DNA from: CAYNST01 sp964434105
GTDB taxonomy: Bacteria; Pseudomonadota; Gammaproteobacteria; Pseudomonadales; Cellvibrionaceae
Direction: 5' to 3'
Assembly: GCA_964434105.1 (NCBI GenBank)
Contig: CAYSTJ010000014.1
Span: forward strand, 1 to 64,000
DNA: 64,000 nt
Every line of letters starts with the position of its first letter. The first letter of the stretch is position 1. Made by a program: the position numbers and the translations under genes. The notes below the pieces were generated by a model, which did not search any database, was not told the origin of the DNA, and worked only from the letters and a program-made list of their open reading frames with translations. Positions 33,651 through 43,419 of the stretch are shown one piece after another.

Positions 33651-36128
33651 CTACCAGTTGAACCGGATGCTTTGGTCGATTTTACGAATCTCTCGGGTGA
33701 ACAGCGCCTTTAGCTGATGCAATTGCTCTTCCGTCTCCGCCTCGAATCGCAGCGTCAGCTCCGCTGACGTATTGGATGCACGAACCAGCCCCCACCCGAA
33801 TGGGAATTCCGCCCGCAATCCGTCGATAGTTGTCAGCCTGGCATCATCAAACTCACCTTCCTGGACGAGCTGCTCGATCACCTGAAACTTGCGCTCTTCC
33901 GCAACTTCCACCCTGATTTCCGGCGTGGTGGGCAACATTGGAAATTCGGCAAATACTTCATCTATTCCTTCATTGCGCAGGCTGACTATCTCAATGACCC
34001 GGGCAGCGGCATACAGCCCGTCGTCAAATCCGTACCAGCGATCCTTGATAAAAATATGCCCCGAGTATTCTCCGCCTATCAATGCGCCGGTTTCCAGGAC
34101 TTTGGCCCGCATGGGCGCGTGGCCGGTTTTCCACATAATGGGGCGACCGCCACTCTCGCTCACCACCGAATTCAGCAGGCGGGAGCTTTTCACGTCGAAC
34201 ACCACATCACCGCCCGGATTACGCGCCAGAATATCCCTGGCAAGCAACATCAGCAAGCGATCCGGCCAGATAATCTGTCCCTGGGGTGTCACTACCGCCA
34301 GCCGGTCGCCATCACCATCGAAGGCAACGCCGAGATGGGCACCCGTCTCCCGGACCTTGACGATAAGATCCTGCAGGTTGGCCGCGACGGATGGGTCCGG
34401 ATCGTGGTGAGGAAATGAGCCATCAAGGTCACAGTAAAGCGGAATCACCTCACAGCCCAATTCCGAAAACAGCTGGGGCGCTACTCGCCCGGCTACCCCG
34501 TTGGCGGCATCAATCACCAGACGAATGTCACCAGCCAAAGCGATATCCGAGAAAATCGTCTCAATATACTGACTGACGACGTCCAGATGGGACTCCTGCC
34601 CTGCGCCTTTTTTAAACTGCCCTTTCAGGATACGTGTGCGCACTGCCTTGATGTCCTGCTCGGTACGTGCCTGACGGTTCATCACCAGCTTGAACCCGTT
34701 ATATTGTGCTTTGTTATGGCTGGCGGTTACCATCACTCCACTGCGGGACTGTTCCAGAATTTCCGTCGCGAAATACAGCAATGGCGTCGGTACCGTACCG
34801 ATATTCAGCACATTACAGCCCGTACTTAATATGCCGCGGATAAGATTTTCGGTAAGCAATGGGCTATGGGTGCGTGCATCGCGCGCGACGATCAATGCGG
34901 TTTCCTTCTGCTCCAGCGCTTCGCTGCCCAATGCCTGCCCGATCTTGTGCGCGAGACTCCGGCTGATCTCGGTATCGGCCAGGCCGCGGATATCATAGCT
35001 GCGGAAGATATGATCCGGCACCTCCTTGCTGGCTTTCAATTGTGCTTCCGAAACCCGGTTTACACTCGATGGGACTGGTTCCGTCGCGGGGGCCTCCGAT
35101 TCGATCTCTTCCAGACCCAGCAGCCCCTGGTCCTCTTCCAGAATCTGGATATCCAGGATGTCCAACGGCTTTGCTGGCGCAGCGCCAGCTTGCGCCGCAA
35201 CGGAACCTTGCCCCATACGTTTTTGGTTCATCAGCCTGAGGTCGTTACGATCCTGCATTCGCCGACCAATCAACAGGCCCGCCAGACCGAACACGGCCAG
35301 TATCACGGACGCGCCAACCGCCCAGAAAATCAACAGCATTGCGTACTCAACCTGGGTCTGCTCCAGCAACTGTCCGGATGCTACAAACTCGACTTCCCAG
35401 GGCGTACCCGGAATTGACTCTCGCGGGGTCTGATATACACTGCCTTCTCCCTGCTCTGCTACCGGCCTGGCCCGTCCGTCAAATGCCTGAAACAGGGTCA
35501 CCTTGCCAAAATCCGTGACTTTTTCCTGGAGCGCATCCACCATGTCATGCATCGGCATGGTTACCAGCACCGTGCCCAGTACACCCGTCAGGGTATCGTT
35601 CAACACCGGCGCCACAAAGTTGATATACCAGCGCCGGTCAAGTTCAAATACTTCCGGCGGGACATCTTCGCGACGCTCTGCCCGTCGAATAAGATCGAGC
35701 TCTGAAAACCGCAGGGGCGCGGATGTGTTCGCATCAATCCGGGCTTCGTTTAAATGGTAAATATCGACGCGGGTATCGGCCGGCATGGAACGTAAAAATA
35801 ACTGACTGGCCTGCTCCAGCGCGTCATCATCGCCTGCGACAAACGCATCACGCAACGATCGGGATCCGACGAACACGTCCAGCCTTTGCCGGATGCTCTC
35901 CAGATAATTGAACACGTTGGCCGCCGCCCGCTGCACATGCTGCGACGCAAAGGTCTCCAGCTGGTGCTGGCGCTCGGCCACGACCTGGTGCTGCCAGCCG
36001 AAAAATGTCAGTATCGCAATCAACGCGCCCGCGGTCAGCAGGCTGATAAGCATGGCCTTTTTTGCGACCTGTGGTGGATCCGCATCAGAGCCGTTTTTTC
36101 CACGATTGCGCTTTTTGGTAGAAGACAC
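33651..36128 (-). CDS. algC: AlgC-type phosphomannomutase/phosphoglucomutase with N-terminal sensor-like domain
   Basis: An 825-residue protein. Residues from about 370 are a full AlgC enzyme: PDHIFRSYDIRG, the phosphoserine loop TASHNKAQYNGFK, the metal loop AFDGDGDRL, GGEYSGH and the C-terminal RASNTSAELTLRFEAE. It interconverts mannose or glucose 6- and 1-phosphates for polysaccharide and LPS synthesis. The N-terminal half has a membrane helix at about 27-47, a periplasmic domain of about 215 residues that looks like a Cache/PDC sensor, a second helix near 263-288, and an acidic linker. Pseudomonas long AlgC forms have a similar extension. It should be an inner membrane protein with the catalytic part in the cytoplasm. 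Confidence 0.93.
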   Translation of the reverse strand: MSSTKKRNRGKNGSDADPPQVAKKAMLISLLTAGALIAILTFFGWQHQVVAERQHQLETFASQHVQRAAANVFNYLESIRQRLDVFVGSRSLRDAFVAGDDDALEQASQLFLRSMPADTRVDIYHLNEARIDANTSAPLRFSELDLIRRAERREDVPPEVFELDRRWYINFVAPVLNDTLTGVLGTVLVTMPMHDMVDALQEKVTDFGKVTLFQAFDGRARPVAEQGEGSVYQTPRESIPGTPWEVEFVASGQLLEQTQVEYAMLLIFWAVGASVILAVFGLAGLLIGRRMQDRNDLRLMNQKRMGQGSVAAQAGAAPAKPLDILDIQILEEDQGLLGLEEIESEAPATEPVPSSVNRVSEAQLKASKEVPDHIFRSYDIRGLADTEISRSLAHKIGQALGSEALEQKETALIVARDARTHSPLLTENLIRGILSTGCNVLNIGTVPTPLLYFATEILEQSRSGVMVTASHNKAQYNGFKLVMNRQARTEQDIKAVRTRILKGQFKKGAGQESHLDVVSQYIETIFSDIALAGDIRLVIDAANGVAGRVAPQLFSELGCEVIPLYCDLDGSFPHHDPDPSVAANLQDLIVKVRETGAHLGVAFDGDGDRLAVVTPQGQIIWPDRLLMLLARDILARNPGGDVVFDVKSSRLLNSVVSESGGRPIMWKTGHAPMRAKVLETGALIGGEYSGHIFIKDRWYGFDDGLYAAARVIEIVSLRNEGIDEVFAEFPMLPTTPEIRVEVAEERKFQVIEQLVQEGEFDDARLTTIDGLRAEFPFGWGLVRASNTSAELTLRFEAETEEQLHQLKALFTREIRKIDQSIRFNW

Positions 36129-36148
36129 TCGGCGATCCTCGATTATTT

Positions 36149-37360
36149 TTATGAGGCAGGCGACGCATTCAGATGCCCGGCGATAGCCTGCACCAGTGCT
36201 CGCGCCAGCTGGCGCTTGGGCTGCGCTGGAAAGACGACTTCACCCAGATTACTGATAAGTGTGGCGGCGTTGTCGTCACTGTCAAACCCGAGGCCGGCAA
36301 GGGACACGTCATTGGCGACTATCAGATCAGCCCCCTTGCGTAAACGCTTGGCTCTGGCAAATTCCAGCAGGTTATGGGTTTCTGCAGCAAAACCGACGGT
36401 CAATAAACCCGGGTAGCGCCGTGCGATCCCCGCCAGAATGTCTTCATTCTGTACCAGCTCCAGGCTCAGGCCTTCGTCGTCACCCTTTTTGATTTTTTGT
36501 TCGGGAACGTATTTCGGACGGTAATCCGCCACCGCCGCTGCTGCGATAAACACATCGGCGTGTTGGCATAGATCGTCACAGGCCTGCTGCATCTGGACGG
36601 CGCTGACGACGTTGATACGTTCTACGCCTGCCGGTACCGGCAACGAGACCGGACCGCTGACCAGCGTGACCTGCGCACCGGCTTCGGCGGCGGCCTGAGC
36701 CAGCGCATACCCCATTTTGCCCGAACTGTGATTGGTAATGTAACGCACCGGATCGATGGCTTCACGCGTCGGCCCGGCCGTCACCACCACCCGTTTGCCC
36801 GCCAGCAGCGGCAAGTCCGTGCCACCGTCGAGCGCCGCTATCAGTGCAGCCGGCTCCAGCATGCGGCCAGGGCCTGTATCGCCACAAGCCTGCAGCCCGT
36901 CGTCGGGGCCCAGTATCTGCACACCTCGCTGGCGCAGCAATTCGGTATTGGCGACGGTCGCCGCATTGCGCCACATCGCCTGATTCATGGCCGGCGCGAC
37001 GAAAAGCGGAGCACTCGACGCCAGGCACACTGTCGTCAGCAGGTCATCGGCCAGCCCGTGCGCCAGACGAGCCAGAAAATCCGCACTGGCCGGCGCCACC
37101 AGTAACATGTCGCCCCAGCGCGCCAGCTCGATGTGTCCCATGCCCGCTTCGGCTGTCGTATCCAGTAATGCTGTATGGACTGGCTGGCCCGACAGCGCCT
37201 GCATAGTCAGCGGTGTAATAAATGCCTGGGCGGCAGCCGTCATCACCACACGCACTTGTGCCTGCTGGCGTCTCAGTAGTCGCACAAGTTCGGCGGCTTT
37301 GTAAGCTGCAATCCCGCCAGTTACGCCGACGATAATCTGTTTGTTGTGTAACGTTGTCAT
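36149..37360 (-). CDS. coaBC: Bifunctional phosphopantothenoylcysteine decarboxylase/synthetase
   Basis: A 403-residue CoaBC (Dfp). The N-terminal flavoprotein domain (VGVTGGIAAYKAAELVRLLRR, ASADFLARLAHGLADDLL, PAMNQAMWRN) decarboxylates; the C-terminal domain (VVTAGPTREAIDPVRYITNHSSGKMGYALA, IAAAAVADYRP, VGFAAETHNL) joins cysteine to phosphopantothenate with CTP. Both steps serve coenzyme A synthesis. In many relatives dut lies between coaBC and algC; here the two genes are only 20 bases apart and dut is absent. It is divergent from radC across 263 bases without clear elements. Confidence 0.96.
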   Translation of the reverse strand: MTTLHNKQIIVGVTGGIAAYKAAELVRLLRRQQAQVRVVMTAAAQAFITPLTMQALSGQPVHTALLDTTAEAGMGHIELARWGDMLLVAPASADFLARLAHGLADDLLTTVCLASSAPLFVAPAMNQAMWRNAATVANTELLRQRGVQILGPDDGLQACGDTGPGRMLEPAALIAALDGGTDLPLLAGKRVVVTAGPTREAIDPVRYITNHSSGKMGYALAQAAAEAGAQVTLVSGPVSLPVPAGVERINVVSAVQMQQACDDLCQHADVFIAAAAVADYRPKYVPEQKIKKGDDEGLSLELVQNEDILAGIARRYPGLLTVGFAAETHNLLEFARAKRLRKGADLIVANDVSLAGLGFDSDDNAATLISNLGEVVFPAQPKRQLARALVQAIAGHLNASPAS

Positions 37361-37623
37361 GAAATCCCGATCTGGTAGCTTGCGGACCTTTGGACGAAAC
37401 TATACCATTCAGCAGACAGGTCGGTCTTTTCACCCTGAAAATCTGCCGGACCCGCGCGGATCGTCGCGGCACTGGCGTCAGCCATATTGCCGCATCCGAC
37501 TGTATGATTAAAAATAACACGTCCGCCCGCACTTCGCCTTAACAGACGCGGGTGTTATGATTTTTCGGCCGCCCCTGCCGACCTGCAGGTGCACATGTCG
37601 CCGACATCGCAAAGGATTGCCTT

Positions 37624-38298
37624 ATGACCATCAAAAACTGGCCCGCCAGTGAACGCCCCCGCGAAAAACTGCTGACGATGGGTTCCGCCGCCCTGTCTGA
37701 CGCCGAACTGCTTGCCATTTTCCTGCGCACCGGCTGTCACGGAGTGTCGGCTGTCGATCTGGCCCGCCAACTTCTGCAGGATTTCGGCGGGCTGCGCGCC
37801 ATATTGGAGGCTGATCAGCAGGCATTCTGCCATGGCCGCGGTCTCGGTCAGGCCAAATTTGCGCAATTGCAGGCGGTGGTCGAAATGGCCCGCCGGCACC
37901 TGGCGGAACATTTGCGCCGTTCGACCGCCCTGAACAGTGTCGCGGCCGTACGGCAATATCTGATTGCCCAGTTGCGCCATCAACCGCACGAGATATTTGC
38001 CGTCCTGTTCCTGGATAACCAGCACCACCTGATTAAATACGAGGCGCTCTTTAACGGTACCATCGACGGCGCCAGTGTCTATCCGCGCGAAGTGGTCAAA
38101 AAAGTTATGCAACACAACGCTGCCGCCGTAATTTTCGCACACAATCATCCGTCGGGCATCGCCGAACCCAGCCGCGCCGACCGCGATATCACCCGCCGGC
38201 TGACGGACGCGCTATCGCTGGTGGATGTGCGGGTGCTTGACCATTTAATTGTCGGGGAAGGCGAGATCGTCTCGTTCGCCGAGCGGGGCCTGCTTTAA
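37624..38298 (+). CDS. radC: RadC family protein with JAB/MPN domain
   Basis: A 224-residue RadC. The N-terminal helix-hairpin-helix part (WPASERPREKLLTMGSAALSDAELLAIFLRTG) precedes the JAB metalloprotease-like domain with HNHPSGIAEPSRAD, whose two histidines and aspartate would bind zinc. Its role in DNA repair is doubtful; the family function is unsettled. ATG 37624 is the standard start. It is adjacent to rpmB-rpmG, as in many Gammaproteobacteria. Confidence 0.95.
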   Translation: MTIKNWPASERPREKLLTMGSAALSDAELLAIFLRTGCHGVSAVDLARQLLQDFGGLRAILEADQQAFCHGRGLGQAKFAQLQAVVEMARRHLAEHLRRSTALNSVAAVRQYLIAQLRHQPHEIFAVLFLDNQHHLIKYEALFNGTIDGASVYPREVVKKVMQHNAAAVIFAHNHPSGIAEPSRADRDITRRLTDALSLVDVRVLDHLIVGEGEIVSFAERGLL

Positions 38299-38420
38299 GC
38301 GGGATCGCAACGCTCCATCGGCGCCACGGTGCCGGCGAGGCGGGGCACAACACCACCCGGGCCAGGCGAACAGGTGTCTTCGCGAAATGTCGGACCAGAG
38401 CCCATCCCACGGATTTGTGT

Positions 38421-38449
38421 TTGCTATTGCCGTCCGGTTCTGGTATAAA
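38421..38449 (+). promoter_or_regulatory. Promoter of rpmB-rpmG
   Basis: TTGCTA (38421-38426), a 17-base spacer and TATAAA (38444-38449), with TGG just before the -10 (extended -10). It lies 140 bases before rpmB. The combination is strong, as expected for ribosomal protein genes. Confidence 0.7.
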
Positions 38450-38588
38450 TCGCGCCTCAATTTTTTAGCCGCCCTGTATTGACTCGGTGGCGACCGGCGT
38501 CAACGGCTCCGTTGGTCCGGAAAGAGCAACCAAACGCAGCGCAGCTCCATTAACCAAGGCCGCTGTCACCATCCAGCGAGGCTGAATA

Positions 38589-38825
38589 ATGTCTAAAGTA
38601 TGTCAGGTTACCGGCAAGCGCCCCATAACTGGTAACAATGTATCTCACGCAAAAAATCACACCAAGCGTCGGTTCTTGCCGAATCTGCACTCCCATCGTT
38701 TTTGGGTTGAATCGGAAAAACGCTTTGTGAAACTGCGCGTATCTTCCAAAGGTATGCGCATTATCGACAAAAACGGCATAGATTCGGTGTTGACCGCTCT
38801 CCGTGCCCGTGGCGAAAAATTCTGA
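38589..38825 (+). CDS. rpmB: Ribosomal protein L28
   Basis: A 78-residue L28: MSKVCQVTGKRPITGNNVSHAKNHTKRRFLPNLHSHRFWVE and RFVKLRVSSKGMRIIDKNGID are diagnostic. A part of the large subunit. Full length. rpmG follows 25 bases downstream in the same transcript. Confidence 0.98.
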   Translation: MSKVCQVTGKRPITGNNVSHAKNHTKRRFLPNLHSHRFWVESEKRFVKLRVSSKGMRIIDKNGIDSVLTALRARGEKF

Positions 38826-38850
38826 GCCGCCGTAAACAGGAGTATGCCCC

Positions 38851-39006
38851 ATGCGAGACAAGATTCGACTGAATTCCAGCGCCGGCACCGGCCATTTTTA
38901 TACAACCACCAAGAACAAGCGCAATATGCCGGAAAAAATGGAGATCAAGAAATTTGATCCCGTAGCCCGCAAGCACGTTCTTTATAAAGAAGGCAAGATC
39001 AAGTAA
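38851..39006 (+). CDS. rpmG: Ribosomal protein L33
   Basis: A 51-residue L33 read directly from the sequence: MRDKIRLNSSAGTGHFYTTT, then KNKRNMPEKMEIKKFDPVAR and KHVLYKEGKIK. AGGAG at 38839-38843 precedes it. Unlike zinc-type L33, it has no CxxC pairs, so it is the zinc-free form. A strong terminator follows within 20 bases. Confidence 0.98.
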   Translation: MRDKIRLNSSAGTGHFYTTTKNKRNMPEKMEIKKFDPVARKHVLYKEGKIK

Positions 39007-39021
39007 ACACCCCGCTTTCTT

Positions 39022-39047
39022 AAACCCGGTCTGACCGGGTTTTTTTT
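39022..39047 (+). terminator. Rho-independent terminator of rpmB-rpmG
   Basis: AAACCCGGT and ACCGGGTTT pair with the loop CTG, followed by a run of T to 39047. A textbook intrinsic terminator 16 bases after rpmG. Confidence 0.95.
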
Positions 39048-39113
39048 GGCTGTCGCCCATCGCCCGAAACCGGACTAAGCTTGAAGGTACCCCCACCAGC
39101 AAGCGGTTGCCCG

Positions 39114-40118
39114 ATGACAGCTCCCCTTCGCCTGATCCCGTTTCTCGTCGCCGTCGCTTTGACGCTGCAGAGTTGCGACCGCCCCGACCCGCCAGCCCAG
39201 GTCACGGAAATCGCGGCCATCGGCCTCAATGCTGGCCAGCTGGACGCCGCCTCACGATTTGCAATCGCCGGTTCAATCCATCATGGTATCAGCCTGTGGC
39301 GTACCGCCGACCAGGAGCGACTGTTCGACTGGACCCACAGCCAGGATGCTCCCACCACCATGATCGCCGCGGATTTCTCGGATGACGCCATGTGGGCGTT
39401 GACTGCAGACGTTCACACGCTGGCGCTCTGGCGAACGGATACCGGCGAGAACCATCGCTACTGGACGGTTCCGGCCCGCATACTGGCTGTACAGCTGTCG
39501 GATAATGGCCAGCGGGCGCTGCTGGGCCTGGATGACCACACGGCAGTATTGTTTGACCTGATCAACGGTGGCATATTGCAGACGCTGCGACACCATAACC
39601 GGGTCCGCAGTGTGGCTCTGAGCGGAGATGCCCGCATTGCGCTGACAGGCTCGGAAGACTATCGGGCAGTCAGCTGGGACCTGCGCAGCGGTGAACCGCT
39701 GGCGCGGTTTCAACACAGCGATGACGTACAACTGGTCACACTGTCTGCGGATGCCACGCTGGCACTTTCCGTCAGCAAATACGATAAAGCGGTAATCTGG
39801 CATGCACATACTGGCGAGGTGGTCGGTCAACTGCCGCTGGCGGCCGAAGGGCTAAAACGGGGTTTACGATTTACGGCCGCGCGATTCAGCGCGGATAACC
39901 GGCTACTACTCACCGGCCGGCCGGACCAGCGGGTGACACTCTGGAGCGTCGAGACGCAGGAAGCGTTGCATGAATGGACGATACCGAAACGCAGTCGCTG
40001 GAAGCCGACCGGCGCATCCATCATGGATGTGGCATTTACCGACAGGCACGATACGTTTTACGCGATAGGCTCGAATGGATTTCTTGCCAGACTACACTAT
40101 TTGCATCCCGATAGATAA
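39114..40118 (+). CDS. WD40-repeat lipoprotein
   Basis: A 334-residue protein with a lipoprotein-like signal (MTAPLRLIPFLVAVALTLQSC, lipidated C21) and about six WD40 repeats (for example VRSVALSGDARIALTGSEDYRAVSWDLRSGE and FSADNRLLLTGRPDQRVTLWSVETQE). The repeats should fold as a periplasmic or surface beta-propeller for protein contacts. No function known. The lipobox is imperfect (LQSC). I chose ATG 39114 over a TTG 11 codons earlier because the signal sequence begins there. Confidence 0.8.
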   Translation: MTAPLRLIPFLVAVALTLQSCDRPDPPAQVTEIAAIGLNAGQLDAASRFAIAGSIHHGISLWRTADQERLFDWTHSQDAPTTMIAADFSDDAMWALTADVHTLALWRTDTGENHRYWTVPARILAVQLSDNGQRALLGLDDHTAVLFDLINGGILQTLRHHNRVRSVALSGDARIALTGSEDYRAVSWDLRSGEPLARFQHSDDVQLVTLSADATLALSVSKYDKAVIWHAHTGEVVGQLPLAAEGLKRGLRFTAARFSADNRLLLTGRPDQRVTLWSVETQEALHEWTIPKRSRWKPTGASIMDVAFTDRHDTFYAIGSNGFLARLHYLHPDR

Positions 40119-40169
40119 TCAGCGGGAAAGTGGCCCCTGTCTGGAGCCACGGTCATTCAGGCGGCCTGC

Positions 40170-40973
40170 TTATTCCGCGTGATCGGCATGAGGATCTCCA
40201 CCGGTATCCGCTTCCGGATTGATCTCCAGCAGTTCCACTTCAAATATCAGCGCATCGTTGGGGCCAATCTTGCCGGCTGTACCACCAGCACCGTAGCCGA
40301 GATCGGGCGGGATATACAATTCGAATTTGTCACCGACTTTCATCAGCTGCAGCGCTTCAACCCAGCCTTTGATTACCCCACCAACCGGGAAGCTGACAGG
40401 CTGGCCACGGTCAACGGAGCTGTCAAACACAGTGCCGTCGATCAGTGTTCCGTGATAATGAACACGGACGGTATCATCTTCGGAAGGCTTGGGCGCATCG
40501 TCTTCACCAGACTCCAGTACTTTGTACTGCAGGCCGCTCTCTGTGGTTACGACGCCTTCCTTGCCTGCGTTTTCGGCAAGAAATGCTTCACTTTTCCGCA
40601 GGTTTTCATCAGCCACCACCTGCATCTCTGCATCGCGCTGGGTTTGCTGCTCTTCCTGGAAGCTCATCATGATATCCTGCTGCTCGTCCGCCGGAATGCG
40701 TGGATCCCGACCGTCAGCAACATCCTTGATAGCCAGAGACATAGTGGCCTCATCAAATACCAGACCATTGGCATTGGCCTGCTGCGCCATGTTATAGCCC
40801 ACAATATAGGTAACTTTTTGCTGCGTCGTGTCCAGGCTGACGTTGTCCGACTGCCCTTCAACTGCTGCGGCCGAATTGGTTTCGGCATTTTCATTATTAC
40901 AGCCCGCCGCCAGTACAGCCGCCGCAATAGCCGCAGCCAACAGACCAGATTTGCGTAAAGTGTTGATATTCAT
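40170..40973 (-). CDS. FKBP-type peptidyl-prolyl isomerase lipoprotein (FkpA-like)
   Basis: A 267-residue protein with lipobox VLAAGC (lipidated C25), an N-terminal dimerisation region (about 50-135, with VTYIVGYNMAQQ and IMMSFQEEQQ), and a C-terminal FKBP domain (VRVHYHGTLIDGTVFDSSVDRGQPVSFPVGGVIKGWVEAL, IPPDLGYGAGG, LIFEVELLEI). It should fold proteins in the envelope. The lipid anchor is unlike soluble E. coli FkpA. ATG 40973 is preferred over one four codons upstream. Confidence 0.92.
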   Translation of the reverse strand: MNINTLRKSGLLAAAIAAAVLAAGCNNENAETNSAAAVEGQSDNVSLDTTQQKVTYIVGYNMAQQANANGLVFDEATMSLAIKDVADGRDPRIPADEQQDIMMSFQEEQQTQRDAEMQVVADENLRKSEAFLAENAGKEGVVTTESGLQYKVLESGEDDAPKPSEDDTVRVHYHGTLIDGTVFDSSVDRGQPVSFPVGGVIKGWVEALQLMKVGDKFELYIPPDLGYGAGGTAGKIGPNDALIFEVELLEINPEADTGGDPHADHAE

Positions 40974-41939
40974 AGTAAATCCCATATAAAAATGATGCTT
41001 TTCTCTATTGGCTCAAAGCAAATGCGTAGCTGAAATTCACATCGGGCCATACAGGTGAACCCGGGACAAAGCACGTCCCGCTCTTGAGTTTTTACACTGA
41101 ACTGCGGACCTCGGGGGTCGCTACCACCCGGCTGCAAGGGTAAACAGCAGAATGGTTCAAACCGAAGCTCGCAAAACCGAGCTATAAGTGAGCGGCACAT
41201 AGTACCTTAAAACCGGGGACTTTCGCAGACCGAACACATATTTTCTAAGGCAAATCGACATATTTCACATTTCACGGGATCCGGTTACAGTCAACGATAG
41301 TCGCTTCGCCCCCGGCTGATCGCCAAAACACCCATTCAAGGGCGACGTTGGCTGATCAAAAGTGGCTATTCGTGCAGCCACAGGCAATCCCGGCACGCGC
41401 CCTGCCCTATCCACAACACATTCAGACCCGCTACGACTGAAAGACCCGGTCGATTCGTTGCCGGCGTGCCGCTTCGCCAATCTGAAGGTTGCGATCAGGG
41501 CGACTACGCCAGCATCGACGAGTGTCAATCATCCATCGTTGCCTGAAGACATTCGAGCATCTCTCCGCATGCGTCAATCGAATGGCAACACTGGACTATT
41601 CAACCGAAGCGTATCGACGCGGCCTCACTCAGGCTTTACTTGAACACCTGACGCGATGCTACTTATTTTCAAAAATAAATTTATACCGGCAATGCGTAAC
41701 GCGACGAATGCAACAGCAATTTTCGCGGTGCGAGTCACATGGATTTGTTGCGCGGAAATCATAAGAAAAACCCTATCGCGAACATGTTTTGCGAATGTTG
41801 CGGTCAGGCGGATTGCATCAACGGGTGTGGCCGCTAACTTTTTTTTCGACTTCGATAAAAAGACTTACAATTCCAAAACAAAGCGCGCTATCATTTTAAG
41901 ACATACCAATCACCGCATTCTTTAGAACAGGTACTTTTT
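40974..41939. other. Long intergenic region, no gene recognised
   Basis: 966 bases between the divergent FkpA-like and histone-like genes. Both strands have only short overlapping frames without family features. The last 300 bases before 41940 are clearly AT-richer than the rest of the window (runs of A and T at 41650-41690 and 41830-41870), a likely promoter region for the histone-like gene. I saw no strong palindrome or known RNA. Confidence 0.5.
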
Positions 41940-43229
41940 ATGGCAGCTCGCAAGAAGAACATCGACATAATAGCCGACCTGGAAACACAAATCGCCAGGC
42001 TGCAGGTCAAGTTGGACAAAGCTCGGGAAAGCAGGAAAAAGGCGGCGGAAAGTTCGGTTACTGCTGCCATGAAAAAAACCGACAAAGCCAGAACCGCGCT
42101 GGCGGTAGCCCGCGAGCGCCTTAAAGCCGCCAACGAGGCCAATAAAGCCAGGAAGACTGTTGCCACCAAAAGCCGGGTAGCGAAGGCGCGCGCAGCGGTC
42201 GATGAGAAGAAGGCGCTGCTGGCTGCCGCCAGAGAAGACGTGCTGCAGGCCAAAAGCGAGCTGGCCGAATTGAAGGCCGGCAACGCCGGGACGGCCACTA
42301 CAGTACAAGCGAAGAGCAAAGCGGCGCCGGCCAAACGCACCGCAACTACCCGAAAGACGGCTACCAAAACCAAAGCCGCTGCCAAAACCAAAGCCGCCAC
42401 GAAAACCAAAGCGGCTGCCAAAACCAAACCCGCCGCGAAAGCCAAAGCGGCGACCAAAGTGAAATCTGCCGCGAAAACTGCCCCTAAAACCGCGACCAAA
42501 TCCAAAGCTGCATCGAAAGTCAAAGCGGCACCCAGGGCAACGGCAGCGTCCCGGACAAAAGCAGCCGGCAAAACCCGGCCTGCAGGTAAAGCGGCGACGA
42601 CATCCGGTGCAACAGCCGCAGCCAAAAAAAGAGCAAAAGCAAATAACGCCAGCGCCGCTAAACCGGCAACTTCATCGACAACGTCACCCCCTACGGCGAA
42701 AGCCGCACCGGCATCGACAGCCAATACGAAAAAAACCGCCGGAAAGCCCGACGGGAAGTCAATCAACCCGACCAACAAAGCGGCAACCAGTCAGCCGGTT
42801 GATGAACAAATATCCGCGGGCAAGGTACAGCCAGGCAATACCCAGGCAAAGTTTGAGAAGAAAAAGGAATCCGCCGGTCAGCCGGCTGTCGATACCAACG
42901 CAAAAGCCGCCAATAAACAGCCGGAGAACGGAACGTCTTCTGCAGCAGGCAGCGACAACGGAACAAAAACCGATGCGTCTCCGGTAGACAAGGCACGGAC
43001 CGAATCCGGGAAATCGGCAACGCATCCGCAAAAAGAACCTGTGCCAGAGACCACGTCTGCGCCGAAACAGACCGGGTCTGCGACCGGGGAATCAGCTGCG
43101 GGCAATACCAGACCGGATCCCGTTGCCAGCCCCGACAAGTCGTCCTTCCCTGTCGACAGCGACGCACAGCGCAAGGAGGAAGCACCCGCAACACCGTTCG
43201 GCAGCAGCCTGTTCGGCAACAACAAATAA
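41940..43229 (+). CDS. Histone H1-like / AlgP-like Lys-Ala-rich protein
   Basis: A 429-residue low-complexity protein. Residues 1-115 are helical and heptad-like (IIADLETQIARLQVKLDKARE), a likely coiled coil. About 120-240 is a run of AAAKTKAATKTK-type repeats, as in histone H1 tails and AlgP. The rest is rich in Ser, Thr, Pro, Asp and Gln, and ends in FGSSLFGNNK. Such proteins bind and compact DNA without sequence preference; AlgP was linked to alginate control. The repeats make length variation likely. No ribosome binding site of note precedes ATG 41940. Confidence 0.8.
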   Translation: MAARKKNIDIIADLETQIARLQVKLDKARESRKKAAESSVTAAMKKTDKARTALAVARERLKAANEANKARKTVATKSRVAKARAAVDEKKALLAAAREDVLQAKSELAELKAGNAGTATTVQAKSKAAPAKRTATTRKTATKTKAAAKTKAATKTKAAAKTKPAAKAKAATKVKSAAKTAPKTATKSKAASKVKAAPRATAASRTKAAGKTRPAGKAATTSGATAAAKKRAKANNASAAKPATSSTTSPPTAKAAPASTANTKKTAGKPDGKSINPTNKAATSQPVDEQISAGKVQPGNTQAKFEKKKESAGQPAVDTNAKAANKQPENGTSSAAGSDNGTKTDASPVDKARTESGKSATHPQKEPVPETTSAPKQTGSATGESAAGNTRPDPVASPDKSSFPVDSDAQRKEEAPATPFGSSLFGNNK

Positions 43230-43260
43230 ACGACCGTTGCCGGGCGGCTACCGCGCCAGA

Positions 43261-43302
43261 ATGCCCTGAAACCGCCTGTATCGCAGGCAGGTTTCCGGGC
43301 AT
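43261..43302. terminator. Long hairpin between convergent genes
   Basis: ATGCCC-T-GAAACC-GCCTG and its complement, with two mismatched positions, form a long stem with loop TATCG. It stands between the histone-like gene and the outer membrane barrel gene and could end transcripts from both sides. There is no T-run. Confidence 0.5.
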
Positions 43303-43419
43303 GAACCCGTACGATCAACTACCCGTCAGCCCGCTGTTCTGTCTGTGCAGCGGATTGCTGCAGGAAATCCCGATTGCCGACGCAGCGCGGTATCCGTACA
43401 CGATGCTGGAGAGACGTTA

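Noticed and set aside
41489..41925. Short plus-strand frames before the histone-like gene
   Set aside because: No recognisable domain; they lie in an AT-rich promoter-like stretch and overlap one another.
41891..42778. 295-codon minus-strand frame rich in Ala, Val and Leu opposite the histone-like gene
   Set aside because: It is the complement of the Lys/Ala repeat codons and looks like a false membrane protein.
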